Shown here: positions 46,286 to 58,316 of the stretch, piece by piece
Layout of the letters: each line of letters begins with the position of its first letter
How positions within the stretch are numbered: the stretch's first letter is position 1
Assembly: GCA_030407005.1 (NCBI GenBank)
Contig: JAUDYN010000003.1
Location: 930,001 to 994,000, forward strand
DNA length: 64,000 nucleotides
Direction: 5' to 3'
Source: Desarmillaria ectypa
Lineage: Eukaryota; Basidiomycota; Agaricomycetes; Agaricales; Physalacriaceae
Notes under the pieces: model-generated
The model's database searches: none
What the model was told of the DNA's origin: nothing
The model's input: only the letters and a program-made list of their open reading frames with translations
Program-made: the position numbers and the translations under genes

Positions 46286-48212
46286 ATGGACTTCACCGCA
46301 ATTTACAAACAGTCTGCGTCGCTTGTCGCGTTCAGTCCCGCCGGGAACTTGATCCTTACTGCGGCCCAGGATAGGCTGATCGTACGGCGCACGGATACCT
46401 TCCAAATCATTCGCACGAGCGCCATTGACGCGTCACCGTCGCCAACCAATGCGTCGCTCCCTCAGCAAAAGGCGTTACCCGGCGATAACCGCATTACCCA
46501 TGCGGCATGGTCCTCGGATTCGGAGTATATGCTTGCGGCATGTGCTAGGAAGGGCGTAGTACATGTTTACAAGCTTTACGATGAGCAGTGGCATGTGCGC
46601 GTTGACGCTGGCGCCGAAGGTGTGTTCTCAATGCCAAATATTGTCACACAGGTCGCACATCCTTATGCAGGTCTGGCAAAGGCGGAATGGGCCCCCGATG
46701 GACGATATATTCTCTGCTTTTCCGAATGGGGTGTAAGCACCATGTCGTCGCGGTCCTTACGTGCGCTAAGCCGTTGTTTAGTTGCGAGTCACTATTTGGT
46801 CGCTGGTCACAGGCTCAGCGACATACATTCAGTTTCCCCTGCATCCTGACAGAGGTGTTTAGATCTTCGTTGTCGTTTTTCCCTTTCTTATCGGTCAAAC
46901 TATTTCCAGGATATGCGTTCCGGTCTGACGGTCGTTACTTTGTCCTTGCGGAGCGGCATCGATCAAAAGATACTCTGGGCCTGTATGATGCTACAGATGG
47001 CTTCAAATTAGCTCGGGTATGTGTCATATATTACTGCGCGACTCTACCTTTTGAAACTGATTCTTACGACAGCACTTTCCTCTGCCGACATCTTCGTTAT
47101 CATCATTTGCGTTGTCCCCGAATGGCAATCATCTTGCAGTGTGGGAGGGACCCCTTGAAGTTTGCAAATTTATGTTAGCACCCAGTAACATCACTGAATC
47201 CTTCATCAGTACAGAGTATTCATTCTGACTTTGGCTGGTGATGTCCTTGCAAAATTCAGTCCTGATCCGGACCCAGGTTTTGGAGTTCGTAATGTTGCTT
47301 GGCACCCCTCCGGAAACTTTCTGGCTGTTGGAGGTTGGGACGATAAAGCAAGTCTCTTAACTGTGAGGGTATAAATAACCCACTAGACATCCGACAGGTG
47401 CATATTCTTGACAGTCTCAGTTGGTCGCCAGTACGTACGTTGGAACTTTCAAGTCGAATATCAGCTGGCGTGGTATGCCTTACTTTTACTTTCAAAAAGA
47501 CGTTCTGACCGACTTTCCTGTAGAATGTGTGGCGGGAACCCACCGATTGGTTAACGACAACAGAGGGTCGAGGGTTTTTGTCATGTAGGCTTCTCTGTCG
47601 TTAAAAGCTCTCTCTGATATCCTCAGCATTTCAGATGAAAAACTCCCTTCTCCCCACTCAATTACCCTAACTAAGCCTGACCATACTAAACCCAACCCTA
47701 AAAGCGGCGTCATCCAAATGGAATGGAATCTGACCGGCAGCCTTCTCTTGGTGCGCTTTGGTACTTTTTTTGCTCCATTTTACTCCACGCGCACTAAATC
47801 ACATGTAACGACAGAAACGACGCCGACAGTTGTGCATATTTTTGATTTCCCCGCTCCTGATGCGGCCTTTGTGCCGCGTTTACGGAGTCTACTTATACAT
47901 TCTCGCTCAGTGAGGAATGCGAAGTGGAATCCGAAACGCAAAGGCAGCTTGGCAATCTGTTGCGGAAGCCCTAGTCTGTACACTTGGAGCGATGAATGGA
48001 TCGGGGAAAGTGGCGCTGAAGAGGAGATAGCAGAATGTGTAGGCGTACCCGCAAGTAAGCTATCTATCCGATTATTCATGGCCCTTCGTTCATGCATTTT
48101 AGAGAACTTTGACACCCGCGATCTTCGGTGGGCACCTGATGGTAAAGGACTGATTCTACTCGACAAGGAAACCTTCTGTTGTTCATTCGAGGTTGAAGAT
48201 GAAGACTTTTGA
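46286..48212 (+). CDS. WD40 protein WRAP73/Wdr8
   Basis: Homologue of human WRAP73 and S. pombe Wdr8, which with Msd1/SSX2IP anchors microtubule minus ends at the spindle pole body. The start MDFTAIYKQSASLVAFSPAG opens the first blade. Typical segments follow: ITHAAWSSDSEYMLAACARK, LAKAEWAPDGRYILCFSEWG, GYAFRSDGRYFVLAERHRSK, DTLGLYD, VRNVAWHPSGNFLAVGGWDD, VHILDSLSWSPV, VIQMEWNLTGSLLLVRF, NAKWNPKRKGSLAICCGS, LYTWSDEW and FDTRDLRWAPDGKGLILLDK. The end is CSFEVEDEDF. Seven or so introns are present, and the length of about 500 residues agrees with the family. Confidence 0.85.
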
Positions 48213-48360
48213 TGTGAAGCCAGATCTTGTTAGCACTACGCGACTATTTTTTTTTGCCGTTGTCTTGTCCCATTGTCCCTGATTCATCTCTTACGATGCG
48301 ACTGATTGTCAAGTCGGTCCGAGTTGTCAATCCATATGATCTCGAAATTGAGTTCCATGG

Positions 48361-49562
48361 CTACATTTTTTTGACCCAGCTCAATAGATCATGGTTGAGT
48401 TCGTCCTTCTTATCCCATACTATCCAATGACCGCTGGCATACTCATGAACAGTCGTATTCTTACAATTCTCAACAGTTTCCTTCCTGTTGATAGCATTAA
48501 TAGCCACCTTGTCTTTCAATGCGCCACCGTAGAAGACTGGCTTCGTAATCTGAAGGTTTTCAGCCGGTACAGCTGTAGGTGGACGTCATAAACAAAGAAG
48601 GTTGAAGGGTGAAGGGAACGTTCGGCACACCCTTGTTATCTTCAGCATCAATTCCCGAAGTCATTATTGTGTACCAGTTCAAACAACTGGCTATACCCCC
48701 GTCGAGTAACTGTTTCTTACGAAAGTTCTTCTCCTACGGAGAATGGCGAGTCAACAGACAGACTGAACCCAGATGTTAGACAAACCTCCTCTGTGATGTA
48801 TGGAGCAAGCGAAACGTAGGTCCTACCCTGAAGTAGATACGATTTCAAAGCATCCGTAGGAGCGAAATCGTCAATTGCTTTGGAATCTCCGGAATGTATG
48901 AGCCTTAAGAACGACTCCATATTTTCTTCGATGATTTTAGCGGCCTCCTCCGAAGAGAAGAAAGCCCAATATCCGAATAGCTCGTATCCAAAGGTCTTCT
49001 TAGACTGCACAGTGATGGCTGTTATTACTGAGTCACTGATAATCAGAGATGAGAGTGCATACCAAGGCCAGTAACTTTTCATGATTGTTTTCGGTCCTTG
49101 GCAACCAATACCCTACAGCTAAGAAGCCGAACCCAATGAATCGATCGGGGAAGTAGTTGGCGAGACGACCAACAAGCTTGGAACCCCTTGAAAGCACAGT
49201 AAGCATAAACCACTACTTGATCAGTAAACGAAGAGGAGAACAAACCAGTCGTGGCCGATAGCAACAACACGGACTGCATTTTCTGTATCCACCATCTCTA
49301 CGAGATCTTTCGTTAGAAGCGTGGATCGGAAGTCTGCTGGGTCGGTAGGCTTTGAAGAACCACCATAGCCAAGCAGATCTGGAACTATAAGGCCATAACC
49401 CTCATTGATGAAAAATGGAATCTGATGCCGCCAGTCGAAGGAGGTGCATGGGAAGCCATGAAGGAAGAGCAAGTAAGGATTATTATCCTTGGGAGGCGAC
49501 AAGAGGTAGTGGTAAACATAACCGCGTGAGGTGGTGAAATCTTTGTAAAGAGAGGGATCCAT
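48361..49562 (-). CDS. Alpha/beta hydrolase, epoxide hydrolase-like
   Basis: The start at 49562 gives MDPSLYKDFTTSRGYVYHYL. The oxyanion region is LFLHGFPCTSFDWRHQIPFF, then VPDLLGYGGSSKP. The nucleophile elbow GHDWGS has Asp as nucleophile, which is the epoxide-hydrolase or dehalogenase type. An intron splits it after Trp. The cap domain contains KKTFGYELFGYWAFFSSEEA and ESFLRLIHSGD. The C-terminal part has KPVFYGGALKD and VHEYASGHWIVWDKKDELN, supplying the catalytic His. The protein ends SWVKKM. No signal peptide is present, so it is probably cytosolic or peroxisomal. The fungal role is often detoxification or oxylipin turnover; the substrate is unknown. Confidence 0.85.
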
Positions 49563-50153
49563 GAAAGCAGCTCTGGGACTTAGATGTATGTGAATATGAA
49601 GCTACCTCGAGTAATATTAGTAGTAGTCGGCTGACCACGAGAGTGAGAGCACAGATCATGCAGCGCTGGGCTTCTGGGGACCAAGGGACATTAGCTTGCT
49701 GCTAAGGCAAGATGTAAACTATTTGTATCGTAATCTAGAGTGTAAGTATAAACTAGTGGGTATTCGAATAAGGTGTCTGTGTAATCATACAGTGAAAAAT
49801 ACCGTAGTGCCATCACAATCGTTGGCAGTTGCAGTACTGGTAGTATTACTGACCCTGTCACACGATTTGAGGATGGGTAACGGGAGGATGCAGCCTTAAT
49901 AGTAACTATACCTGTCGAGTCGTGACTCTGTATCTTGGTATATGTGTTCGTAGAATTTAAGCTGTAAAAGTTACTTGCATTCGTCCAGGTTACTTAATTA
50001 TAGTTTGTGTAAAGGAGAACCACGCCGACGCGGCATCGGCACTGATATCTGTGCCGATTATTGCCGAATGGGTTGCGCTTTCAAGCCGGAAACCTTCGAG
50101 TTCGTCAGTGGCTAACGTAATCACTCGTAATCATCTGTTCCCTTCTTTCTCCC
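49563..50153. other. Intergenic region, no gene seen
   Basis: It lies between the divergent starts of the epoxide hydrolase and the m-AAA protease. It probably contains both promoters. No RNA gene or repeat was recognised. Confidence 0.5.
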
Positions 50154-52799
50154 ATGCTATCGCGCTCTATACGGGTCGCCCGTCTCTCTGCTATCATCAG
50201 CAATCGTACAGTTACTCGACAATCTCTCAGATCCTACCGTGCACCCACCGACAAACGAAATGATCGCAAGCCGACGTCCAATAAAGATTCGGTAGCCAGT
50301 AAGGGCAAAGGGACGTTAGAAGATGGCCAGGGGAAGGTGAACAGTGCAGAAAACGAGAAGAGTTCGAGTACTCTAAATGCGAAGGAGACTGACTCCCAGA
50401 ATCATGCTTCGTCGGCCTCCAAGGACTCTACCCCTTCCCCGGACAAATCCAGCGAGAAAGACAAGGTAGAAATTCCCAAAGGTCTAGAAGGCTTTTTCCG
50501 TCAATATCATAACGAGATCATGCAGGAAAAGGACAAGCTACGGAATTCACAGGACCAGGTGGATCAATCCAAAAAAGCGGACTCCGACCAGCATAAGCAG
50601 GATAACAAGGCTCCGCCTCCGCCCGGAGGCAACAATGGCCCCGGATCTAACACCATTATTATGTGGATCGGTGGTCTCATCGCTGCCCATTACCTTCTCA
50701 ACTCCTCCGGTGTATCTGGCTCCCGCGAGATTACATGGCAGGAATTCCGTACTGCTTTCCTCGACAAAGGCCTCGTGGACAAACTAATCGTCGTCAATGG
50801 TCACAAAGTTCGTGTTAAGCTGCACTCAAATGCTACTGGAACTATGTACCCATCCGGCGTCAACATCTCTGGGGATTACTACTTCTCCATCGGCAGCATG
50901 GAAGCCTTTGAGCGCAAGCTCGATGAGGCTCAACAAGAGTTGGGCATCCCCAGTCATGAGCGCATTCCTGTTGCTTACCATGATGAGGTTTCCACTATCC
51001 GCATGATCCTAGAATTTGCACCCACGATCGCAACAATAGGTTTCCTCTACTGGCTGTCAAGGAGAAGTTCTGGGGGCGGTGGAGGCGGCATTTTCAGCTT
51101 TGGAAAGAGTCGCGCTAAGCTGTTCGACAAGGACTCACAGGTCAAGGTCAAGTTTAGGGATGTTGCAGGTATGGATGAGGCGAAGGAAGAGGTCATGGAG
51201 TTTGTCAAGTTTTTGAAGGAGCCCGCCAAGTACGAAAAGCTTGGTGCCAAGATCCCTCGTGGAGCCATTCTGTCAGGTCCGCCAGGAACTGGTAAAACGC
51301 TGCTGGCCAAAGCGACCGCCGGCGAGGCGTCTGTACCCTTCCTGTCCGTCTCTGGTTCTGAATTCGTTGAGATGTTCGTGGGTGTTGGCTCATCCCGTGT
51401 ACGTGACCTTTTCGCTTCTGCGAGAAAGTCGGCGCCGTGTATCATCTTCATTGATGAGATTGATGCTATCGGGAAGTCTCGAGCACAGGGAGGGAAATTC
51501 GGCGGTGGAAATGATGAACGGGAGTCGACGCTCAATCAGTTGCTAGTGGAAATGGATGGGTTCAGCTCGCAGGAGCACATCGTTGTTCTCGCAGGAACCA
51601 ATCGTCCAGACGTTCTTGATCCTGCGCTGTTGCGTCCTGGGCGATTCGACAGACATATCACCATTGATCGTCCTGATGTCAGCGGCCGCAAGGGTATCTT
51701 CCATGTCCACCTTGCCCCATTGAAACTCAGTGAAGTACTTGCGAAGGATGTTGACGCTCTTGCTCACAAGCTTGCTGTTCTTACTCCCGGATTCTCTGGT
51801 GCGGATGTTGCCAATGTGTGCAACGAAGCGGCTCTACGTGCAGCGCGCCGTGGCGCTGACGCAGTTGACACTATTGACTTTGACACTGCCATCGAGCGTG
51901 TCATTGTCGGCTTAGAGAAGAAGAGCAAGGTGCTCAGTCCAGAGGAGAAGAAGACTGTGTCTTACCATGAAGCCGGACACGCTGTTTGTGGTTGGTTTTT
52001 GGAGCACGCAGACCCCATCCTAAAAGTCAGCATTATCCCGCGAGGAGCTGGTGCTTTGGGATACGCGCAAGTGAGTTCATTCTATCAATAAAATCTTACT
52101 GATTTCTCATTAAATGCTTTTCAGTACCTGCCGCCTGACCGTTACCTTCTATCTACTCCCCAAATGGCTGACCGGATCTGTATGACGCTCGGCGGTCGTG
52201 TGTCTGAGGAGATATTCTTTGGCCTCGAGAACATAACAACAGGTGCTCAGGACGATCTGCAAAAGATCACCCGGATGGCTTTCGAGGCATGTGCTAATTA
52301 TGGTATGAATGATGTCATTGGACCTGTGAGCTACGGTGGAGATCGTGGAGCCAGAGAGGGATGGACGAAGCCGTTCAGTGAAAAGACTGCGGAGATGCTA
52401 GACTTTGAAGTCAGAAAGATGATCACGTACGCCTGCTCTTCCTCTTCGATTATTTAGTCTCTAAGTATTTCGCAGGACCATGTATGAGCGAACGAAGACC
52501 TTACTAACGGAGCACCGTGAGGATGTAGAGAAGGTAGCACAGAGACTATTAGAAAAGGAAGTTCTGACGCGGTGAGTGATCTGTCTATGCGGAGCAATGT
52601 TGATGCTCATGACAGCTTCAGAGAGGACATGATTGAGCTGCTTGGAAAACGGCCATTTGTGGGCAAAGCTGACGACATGGATAAATGGCTCGATGAGCAT
52701 GGCGGAGAACGTCCTAAGGTTCCCTTCCCTACACCGGATCCTGACGCCCCCATTCCTTCACCCTCCGTTGCCTCACGGACAGTCGGCGAACGCCTTTAA
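50154..52799 (+). CDS. Mitochondrial m-AAA protease subunit (Yta12/Afg3 type)
   Basis: Inner-membrane ATP-dependent zinc metalloprotease for protein quality control and for maturation of proteins such as bL32m. The start [20 protein letters not shown] is a clear presequence. A charged Ser/Lys-rich segment precedes a first membrane span ([16 protein letters not shown]), an FtsH-extracellular domain from about [15 protein letters not shown], and a second span ([16 protein letters not shown]) followed by a Gly-rich linker. The AAA domain has GPPGTGKT (Walker A), [11 protein letters not shown] (Walker B), the second region of homology ending [10 protein letters not shown], and [20 protein letters not shown]. 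The protease motif is HEAGH. The [20 protein letters not shown] segment supplies the third zinc ligand. Three introns occur, all near the 3' end. Confidence 0.93.
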
Positions 52800-52961
52800 T
52801 GAATAACCAACGTCTGTATCTTTAATCTTTAGCAGGGATTTCTCGCCAATCAGTAAATATTTCACTTTTCGTTCATGTACCCATAACCTACAAACCATTA
52901 AATCACCCCAACGCAATTCACTCCTTACTATTTAATGCTTCCTTGGTATATTGCTAAGACT

Positions 52962-53928
52962 TCAGCGGAAGACCTGTCGATATACATCTTTTCCTATACA
53001 ATGGTGTACAGGTTCAAGCGCTTCTCTGAGCCAGGCTTTAACAACTTCCGTTTCCTTCCCAGCGACTCGAACAACGACTGATTTGTGGTCATTCCCCGTA
53101 ATAGGACTTAGGGACCATATTACATTGTCTGGAACCTTCATCTTCATAACTGAAATGGCTTGGTATCTTCGAACCAACCCAGCGATAATGGCTTGCACCT
53201 GTGGACCTACAAGGAACAAGGTAGCGTAACACGAGTACGGTCTGAGTCTCTCAGCCAAAGCCCGTTCAGGCAGAGACTTCGCGTCAACTTGAGAGTCGTC
53301 TAGCAGCATAACATCCTTAGCTATCCTCTTCCCATCCACCAGGACTTCGTTGACACTATAATACCTGGAAAAAGCCCACTCTTCTCCTAGAGACCGACGA
53401 CCAGAGGTGACCCAGTCAAGAATGGCAGCGGATGCGTCGCCTGTTAAGTGGAAAGTTTGCATTTGGTTGTATGATGCAGAGCGAAAACAAGTGACAGGGT
53501 CCGGCAGTAAGAAGAGGGATGCATTTTGGTTGACGACGAAAGTCATGATTTGAGTCGTTGGAGGGAGGTGATAGGGGTCTGTTTGTACAGATGCTAGTCG
53601 ATGACCTGGTCTAGTTTTGAAGACTTTGGTGGAACCCTGTGAGTGAGGATGAAGCGAGGGACAGGCCGTGGTGCATAGAACTAACTTGGGAGAGTAACAC
53701 AAGCTTGGCTTTTTCTCCGATATCCACTGACAGATTGACTTGGTCCCCACTGACAAGCCCACCTCCGTATGTCAGAATATACACCACAGCGACTCCGTCT
53801 TCAGCGATGCGAGGAGACAGCAGTTTGAGTGGGTACGTCGATGAAAGCTCTGAAAATACGACTGCTGGACCATGGCAGGACAAGGAAATACGACCTCCTC
53901 CGGCACGTATCTTGGATATTATTGACAT
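52962..53928 (-). CDS. Urease accessory protein UreD
   Basis: Cytosolic chaperone that works with UreF and UreG to insert nickel into urease. Two exons give about 305 residues. The start at 53928 gives MSIISKIRAGGGRISL, then YPLKLLSPRI. The UreD signature YTYGGGLVSGDQ appears here as LTYGGGLVSGDQVNLSVDI. Further blocks are LLSQGSTKVFKT, LFLLPDPVTCFRSASYNQMQ, DWVTSGRRSLGEEWAFSRY and DDSQVDAKSLPERALAERL. It ends KDVYRQVFR. Its presence implies that this fungus has an active urease encoded elsewhere. No other urease gene is in the window. It converges on the m-AAA protease gene. Confidence 0.88.
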
Positions 53929-54180
53929 TGATACGGTAGGAAGTGAAGACCATGCGGCATTTCGGACCGACAGCCCGCAGATGGATCGTAAATGTTATTT
54001 ATTTATAGTATAAACATATGCAAGTGATTCTATGAAAACAGATATATGCAACAGAGCAAGATACGAGAGCATAGAGACGAAACGTCTGTACATTAAAAAG
54101 ATCCTTATGATAAGGAAAGAAAGAAATGACTGTCTACATTAAAACAAACTACTTCTGCATCGAAGCAGTATGAAATAATA

Positions 54181-56700
54181 TTAGTACTTGCGAGTAGCAA
54201 GAGCCCTTATCTCGTAGAGGAAGGAGCGATCATGCCCAGACAGAGCATCTTCGCGCGAAAGAGAACTCTTCCATCCCTTAATTTCAGCATTATGCCGCCC
54301 TTCTGCTTTTCGGCAGTTCTGCACAAACGTGTCATCGATGTCATATATCATCGAGCCTCGCGAACCACAATCGCTGCCACACTCCGAAGGCGTCCGTGTT
54401 TGACTACGATCAGGAGTAGAGGATGAAGTCGCCACGCTCGATTGAGCAGAAGCTCGAATGGTCCCGGCTTTGGATTCCCAGCTATCACTATCATCCTCGT
54501 CATCAGCAAGATTGGCAAAGACGTCCGGTTCATCCTCTTCTGGCGGTAAAGTTGAGATCCAGCACAAGCGTATAGGATCAAAGACCATGTTCCCCACTAT
54601 CCGTGCACCAGAGCCGAAAGAACTCGCGGGAGAGCCCATTGATGATCCAGTGAGATGTGTGATTAGTGCCGGTCGTGTGGACGTGACAACAGCATCAAAG
54701 TCACGCAGGACTTGCTCGTTTCCTTCCCATCGCATGGTTTGTGGATTCCATTTCATGTCACCAACAACTAGAGGACTACTTCAGAATTCATTTCATGCGT
54801 GGACAAATGTCATACCTTTGGGTCCACCGACGCCACCCAGATTCCGTATCAGAGTAGGCTTCGTTTGGGTCGATAATTCAGTCTTCTTTCTCTTTGGTGG
54901 GGAGCGTCCCGACGAATTTGAGTTGGATGGATGTCGCTTGGAAAAGAAAGAATTTAGGGACATTACGGATTCTGCTGATAGGATTGAATATTTTAGACCA
55001 GTCATGCATGTAAGAACACATGACTCACTATCGGAACTTTCGCGCAAGTATTTCCTGCGAGTGGTGTCTCTAGGTGATTTAGTAAAGCTACCACCTGGAA
55101 TGCGATTGCCGTGGCCTTTGGGCTGTACCCTGAATCGACTCTCCTTGTCTCGATCAGTGGGCAAGTCTTCAATAGCGTCAAGCTCTGTACCATCCCCATA
55201 TGTGCGCAAACGTTTTGGTTTACGAAGTACTTTGGGTGCTAAAGGCGTTGACGTGTATGAAGCAAGTTTAGAAGTAGACGCTGGACGCGGTGGAAGGGGC
55301 GATGCAGTTCGACGGAGAGGTGGTGGCTGTACGTTTCCCGACGGTGATGAACAAAAAACTGCCGGCAATGCCGGACGCGACTTGAGGCGGCCAGAAGTGG
55401 GCACCATTAGACGGAAAGCGGTAGCACTTGTTGAAGGAGTGGAAGGACGTGTAGGGGGGATTTTGTAATCTTGTGCTACTCGACTCGTATATGCCTTGTG
55501 CGACTTGGCACGAGACGCGGCAGTGGGTTCTTCGTAACGAGCACCGTTTGAAGAGTTCGGTACCGAAGATCCTGACGCTCGAGTGTTACCATCCATCAAC
55601 GAATACAATGACGACTTCCTCAAGAGTTTCTTGGTGGTAGGAGGCGGTGAAGAGTCGAGCTCTGTATGAGACTTTTGCCCGCGGAGACTGCCGGCTCTGG
55701 GAGATAGAAATGAAGATGGGGTAAGTAAATGAGTCAAAGGTGTGCCTGAACGAGAAGGTGGATGCAAAGGTGGCGAGGGTGAAGTACCGGACTTTTGAGC
55801 GTTTCGGAAGGCAGTTGGGCCAGGTTTGACAGGGGACTTGGGCCTACTAGACCTCAGTCGCGACGAAGGCCTTGTACCTGAGACAGCTCTCTGGTGAGGA
55901 GGGACGCTCTTGCTTCGGTTATCCGTACGCCGCAGATGTGAGTGCTGGGTATTGAACAATAGCCGGCTGGGGCTGAAATCAGCATCGTCATCAATGACTA
56001 GGCCCGTCTCAAAATCGTCCTCGGGATCAGGGCTAGCAACCTTGACTTGATAATCCGACATAACAGCGGCTTTCTTCAAAGTCAAAAGGTTGGTAAGATG
56101 ACGAGCACCTTTGCTAGAATCGAAAACGTCCGAAGGGATGATGAGTCCTTCGAGTTCGCTTTCATCCTCGTCGGTTTCTGACTCTGCATTAGAGACAGAA
56201 GACTCGGAGTTGGAAGAAGCGTGGGTAAGGCCGAGATTGGAATAGGCATCGGAAGACTGCGAGGAAGATGTATGGTCTTTGTCACCCCATTCAAGAGAGC
56301 TCTTGGAGGAACGGTGATTAAGAGCCAAAGGAGCCAGTGACAATTGGGTCAATTCGGAGGGTAAGGAAAACCCGTCTTCAAAGTCCTCCTCTATGGTGCT
56401 TGGAAGAGGCTTCTGAACAACGGGCTTTATCGTCGCGGAGGCCTTGATAGTGGATGCGCCCTCGTCATCGTCATCATTGCTGGGCTGTAGTGAAGGCAGT
56501 GGGCGGGCAACGGAGATGAGAGGGCGCGACTTGGCCAGTGAGCATGGTGGGGTGTCGACCCCAGGAATATCCCAGTCCTCTTCGTCTTCTTCCTTATCGG
56601 AAGCGGTGTCGCTGTGGATAGTATGACCTTCAGGCAGGTCGAAATCGGCATCCGGCCACTCTTCCCGCCCATGAATGGTCGGAGCAGGAATAGTGCTCAT
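54181..56700 (-). CDS. Byr4/Bfa1-type scaffold of the Spg1/Tem1 GAP
   Basis: In S. pombe, Byr4 with Cdc16 forms the two-component GAP that inhibits the septation network GTPase Spg1 at the spindle pole body. The start at 56700 gives MSTIPAPTIHGREEWPDADF. Most of the roughly 800 residues are Ser/Pro/Asp-rich and disordered, with EDFEDGFSLP and DDFETGLVIDDDADFS resembling the repeated acidic motifs of Byr4. The conserved C-terminal region is in the last exon: GDMKWNPQTMRWEGNEQVL, SGARIVGNMVFDPIRLCW and EDEPDVFANL, ending EIRALATRKY. There are two introns. A TATA element is 31 bp upstream of the ATG. Identification rests on the MRWEGN and MVFDP blocks. Confidence 0.8.
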
Positions 56701-56730
56701 TATATGCGGGTAAAAAGGTAGAGAGCGCGA

Positions 56731-56740
56731 GCTTTATATG
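56731..56740 (-). promoter_or_regulatory. TATA box of the Byr4-type gene
   Basis: CATATAAAGC is read on the minus strand, about 31 bp upstream of the start codon at 56700. Confidence 0.4.
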
Positions 56741-57379
56741 CCGGAGAGAAGGATTGGTGGTCGAAGAAATAAGAGTGTGAATAGAGCGAGTGCTAAGGAT
56801 GCTAATTTGGTGGTGTAGCGGGCGTCGCTGTACTGAATTAAGGCGTATTGAAGTGAAGAGAGAACGAAAAATGAGGAATCAATTGTTGCGGTGTTGAATA
56901 ATAGTGCCCGTGGATACTAGTCAAAGTACCGAGCTCGTTGTTAATGTCTGCGACTGAGAAAACAGAAAAGCCGCCGCCTCGTGTCCTTCGCGTATATGGT
57001 GTGACATGCGATGTCACGCATCGGCCCGGCCCGGACCTCCGTTTCGCCCTCAAGAGTGTCCTGTAAAAACTTGATCATCACCTAGATCTTAACCCTCTCA
57101 GTTCTAAGTCAAGTAAAGCTTGAAGTTGAGCGGCTCCCTCGTTTCTACACAAGCAGCAATGTCCCATTCTTCTGAAAAGTTGAACCAGCATTAACTTTGG
57201 CAGTATGGGCAATCAGAGTATATTCCTATAACATGGAGAATAGTAGCTGAGAGCTGTACAGGGACACCATAGCCCCGTGTCTTGAACACTTCGAACCCTG
57301 AGGTAAATATAGAATAGTACAATAGAGGAGAAATGACAGCATTCGACGGAGATATAAAACCAAAGAGGACAACGCTTGG
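56741..57379. other. Intergenic region, no gene seen
   Basis: It lies between the Byr4 start and the NIP7 stop. Frames are short. A GGTTCGAA core on the minus strand near 57290 was examined as a tRNA B box and rejected. Confidence 0.5.
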
Positions 57380-58172
57380 TTAAAATAGTGTGTCCTGCGA
57401 AATAGTCAGTTTCCAGCGAGGAAGGATCATAGGAAGTCTGTACCTCGTCACGTAAATATTCACCGACATCACTGCCAAATGCAAATCAGTGTTGCTCGAG
57501 CAAAAATAAAACGGGGGTAGCTACGCCTGATGAAATACGATGATAGAAGTTGGATCCATTTTACGGGTGTCAACCGTCGACCGCGCCGTCACACCAAAGC
57601 CCTACGAGGCATGAGATGCTGTCAAAGCGCGGAGAAACATACGCACTAATGGTACATCATTCATGCTGAACACTACCACTCCCTGATGTTCCGGCGTGTC
57701 TTCTGTTATTCGTCCAAGATGTGCTTTCACCACATGATTTCCGTACAAGAACGGCATTTCGCCATTGGGTTTTATCCACACCTAGAAAAAAATGCATCAG
57801 ACTATATTCAACGTATACAGACAGCCATAGTCGACCTTGTATTTGGCATACGGAGCGATGTAATCCAGTGATGATATGTGCAGCTTGAACTTTCCGCTTT
57901 TACTGAATTTTCCAAAACAAGTGCCAAGGCTGACGAGATTTGGACGTGAAATTGACGATCCTAGACGCATCGATGATTCAGAAACATAAAAGACCCGGTC
58001 TTTGTGCAGTCTAAAGCAGTATGGCTCGTCCTTTCGGTCGATGAGGTGAATAAGGTTCTTCCCCTGTAAACAATGAGGACGTGGCCACAAGAGAAAAGAG
58101 GAACGAACGGACTATGTAGTTGGCAAGTTTTGTGAAGAGCGCCTTGGATTCATCTTCAGTGAGAGGTCGCAT
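57380..58172 (-). CDS. NIP7: 60S ribosome biogenesis factor NIP7
   Basis: Nuclear factor required for 27S pre-rRNA processing. Six exons encode about 180 residues, exactly the family size. The start at 58172 gives [20 protein letters not shown], then [20 protein letters not shown] and DRVFYVSE of the N-terminal domain. The C-terminal PUA domain reads [56 protein letters not shown] and [13 protein letters not shown]. The last exon is only 15 nt and encodes DTLF plus stop after GEYLRDE. Without that exon the C-terminus would be missed. It is divergent from NRDE2, with 144 bp between starts. Confidence 0.93.
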
Positions 58173-58316
58173 TGTGTCGATTTCACTTTTTTCCAATGGC
58201 AACTCAAGCTGGTAAAATATAAGAGGGCAATTACATAATTCAGGCTCCAGCCGGCCCAATTTGCAATCTGTTCTGAGTTCTTCAAGCACGACGCATCATC
58301 ATCGTTATTCGTATCC

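Noticed and set aside
54458..55468. Plus-strand open frame of 336 codons
   Set aside because: It lies opposite the Byr4-type gene, has low-complexity composition mirroring the Ser/Pro-rich coding strand, and shows no domain.
57240..57310. Possible tRNA gene from a GGTTCGAA core on the minus strand
   Set aside because: The B box does not end in the required CC, and no acceptor stem or anticodon arm can be paired.
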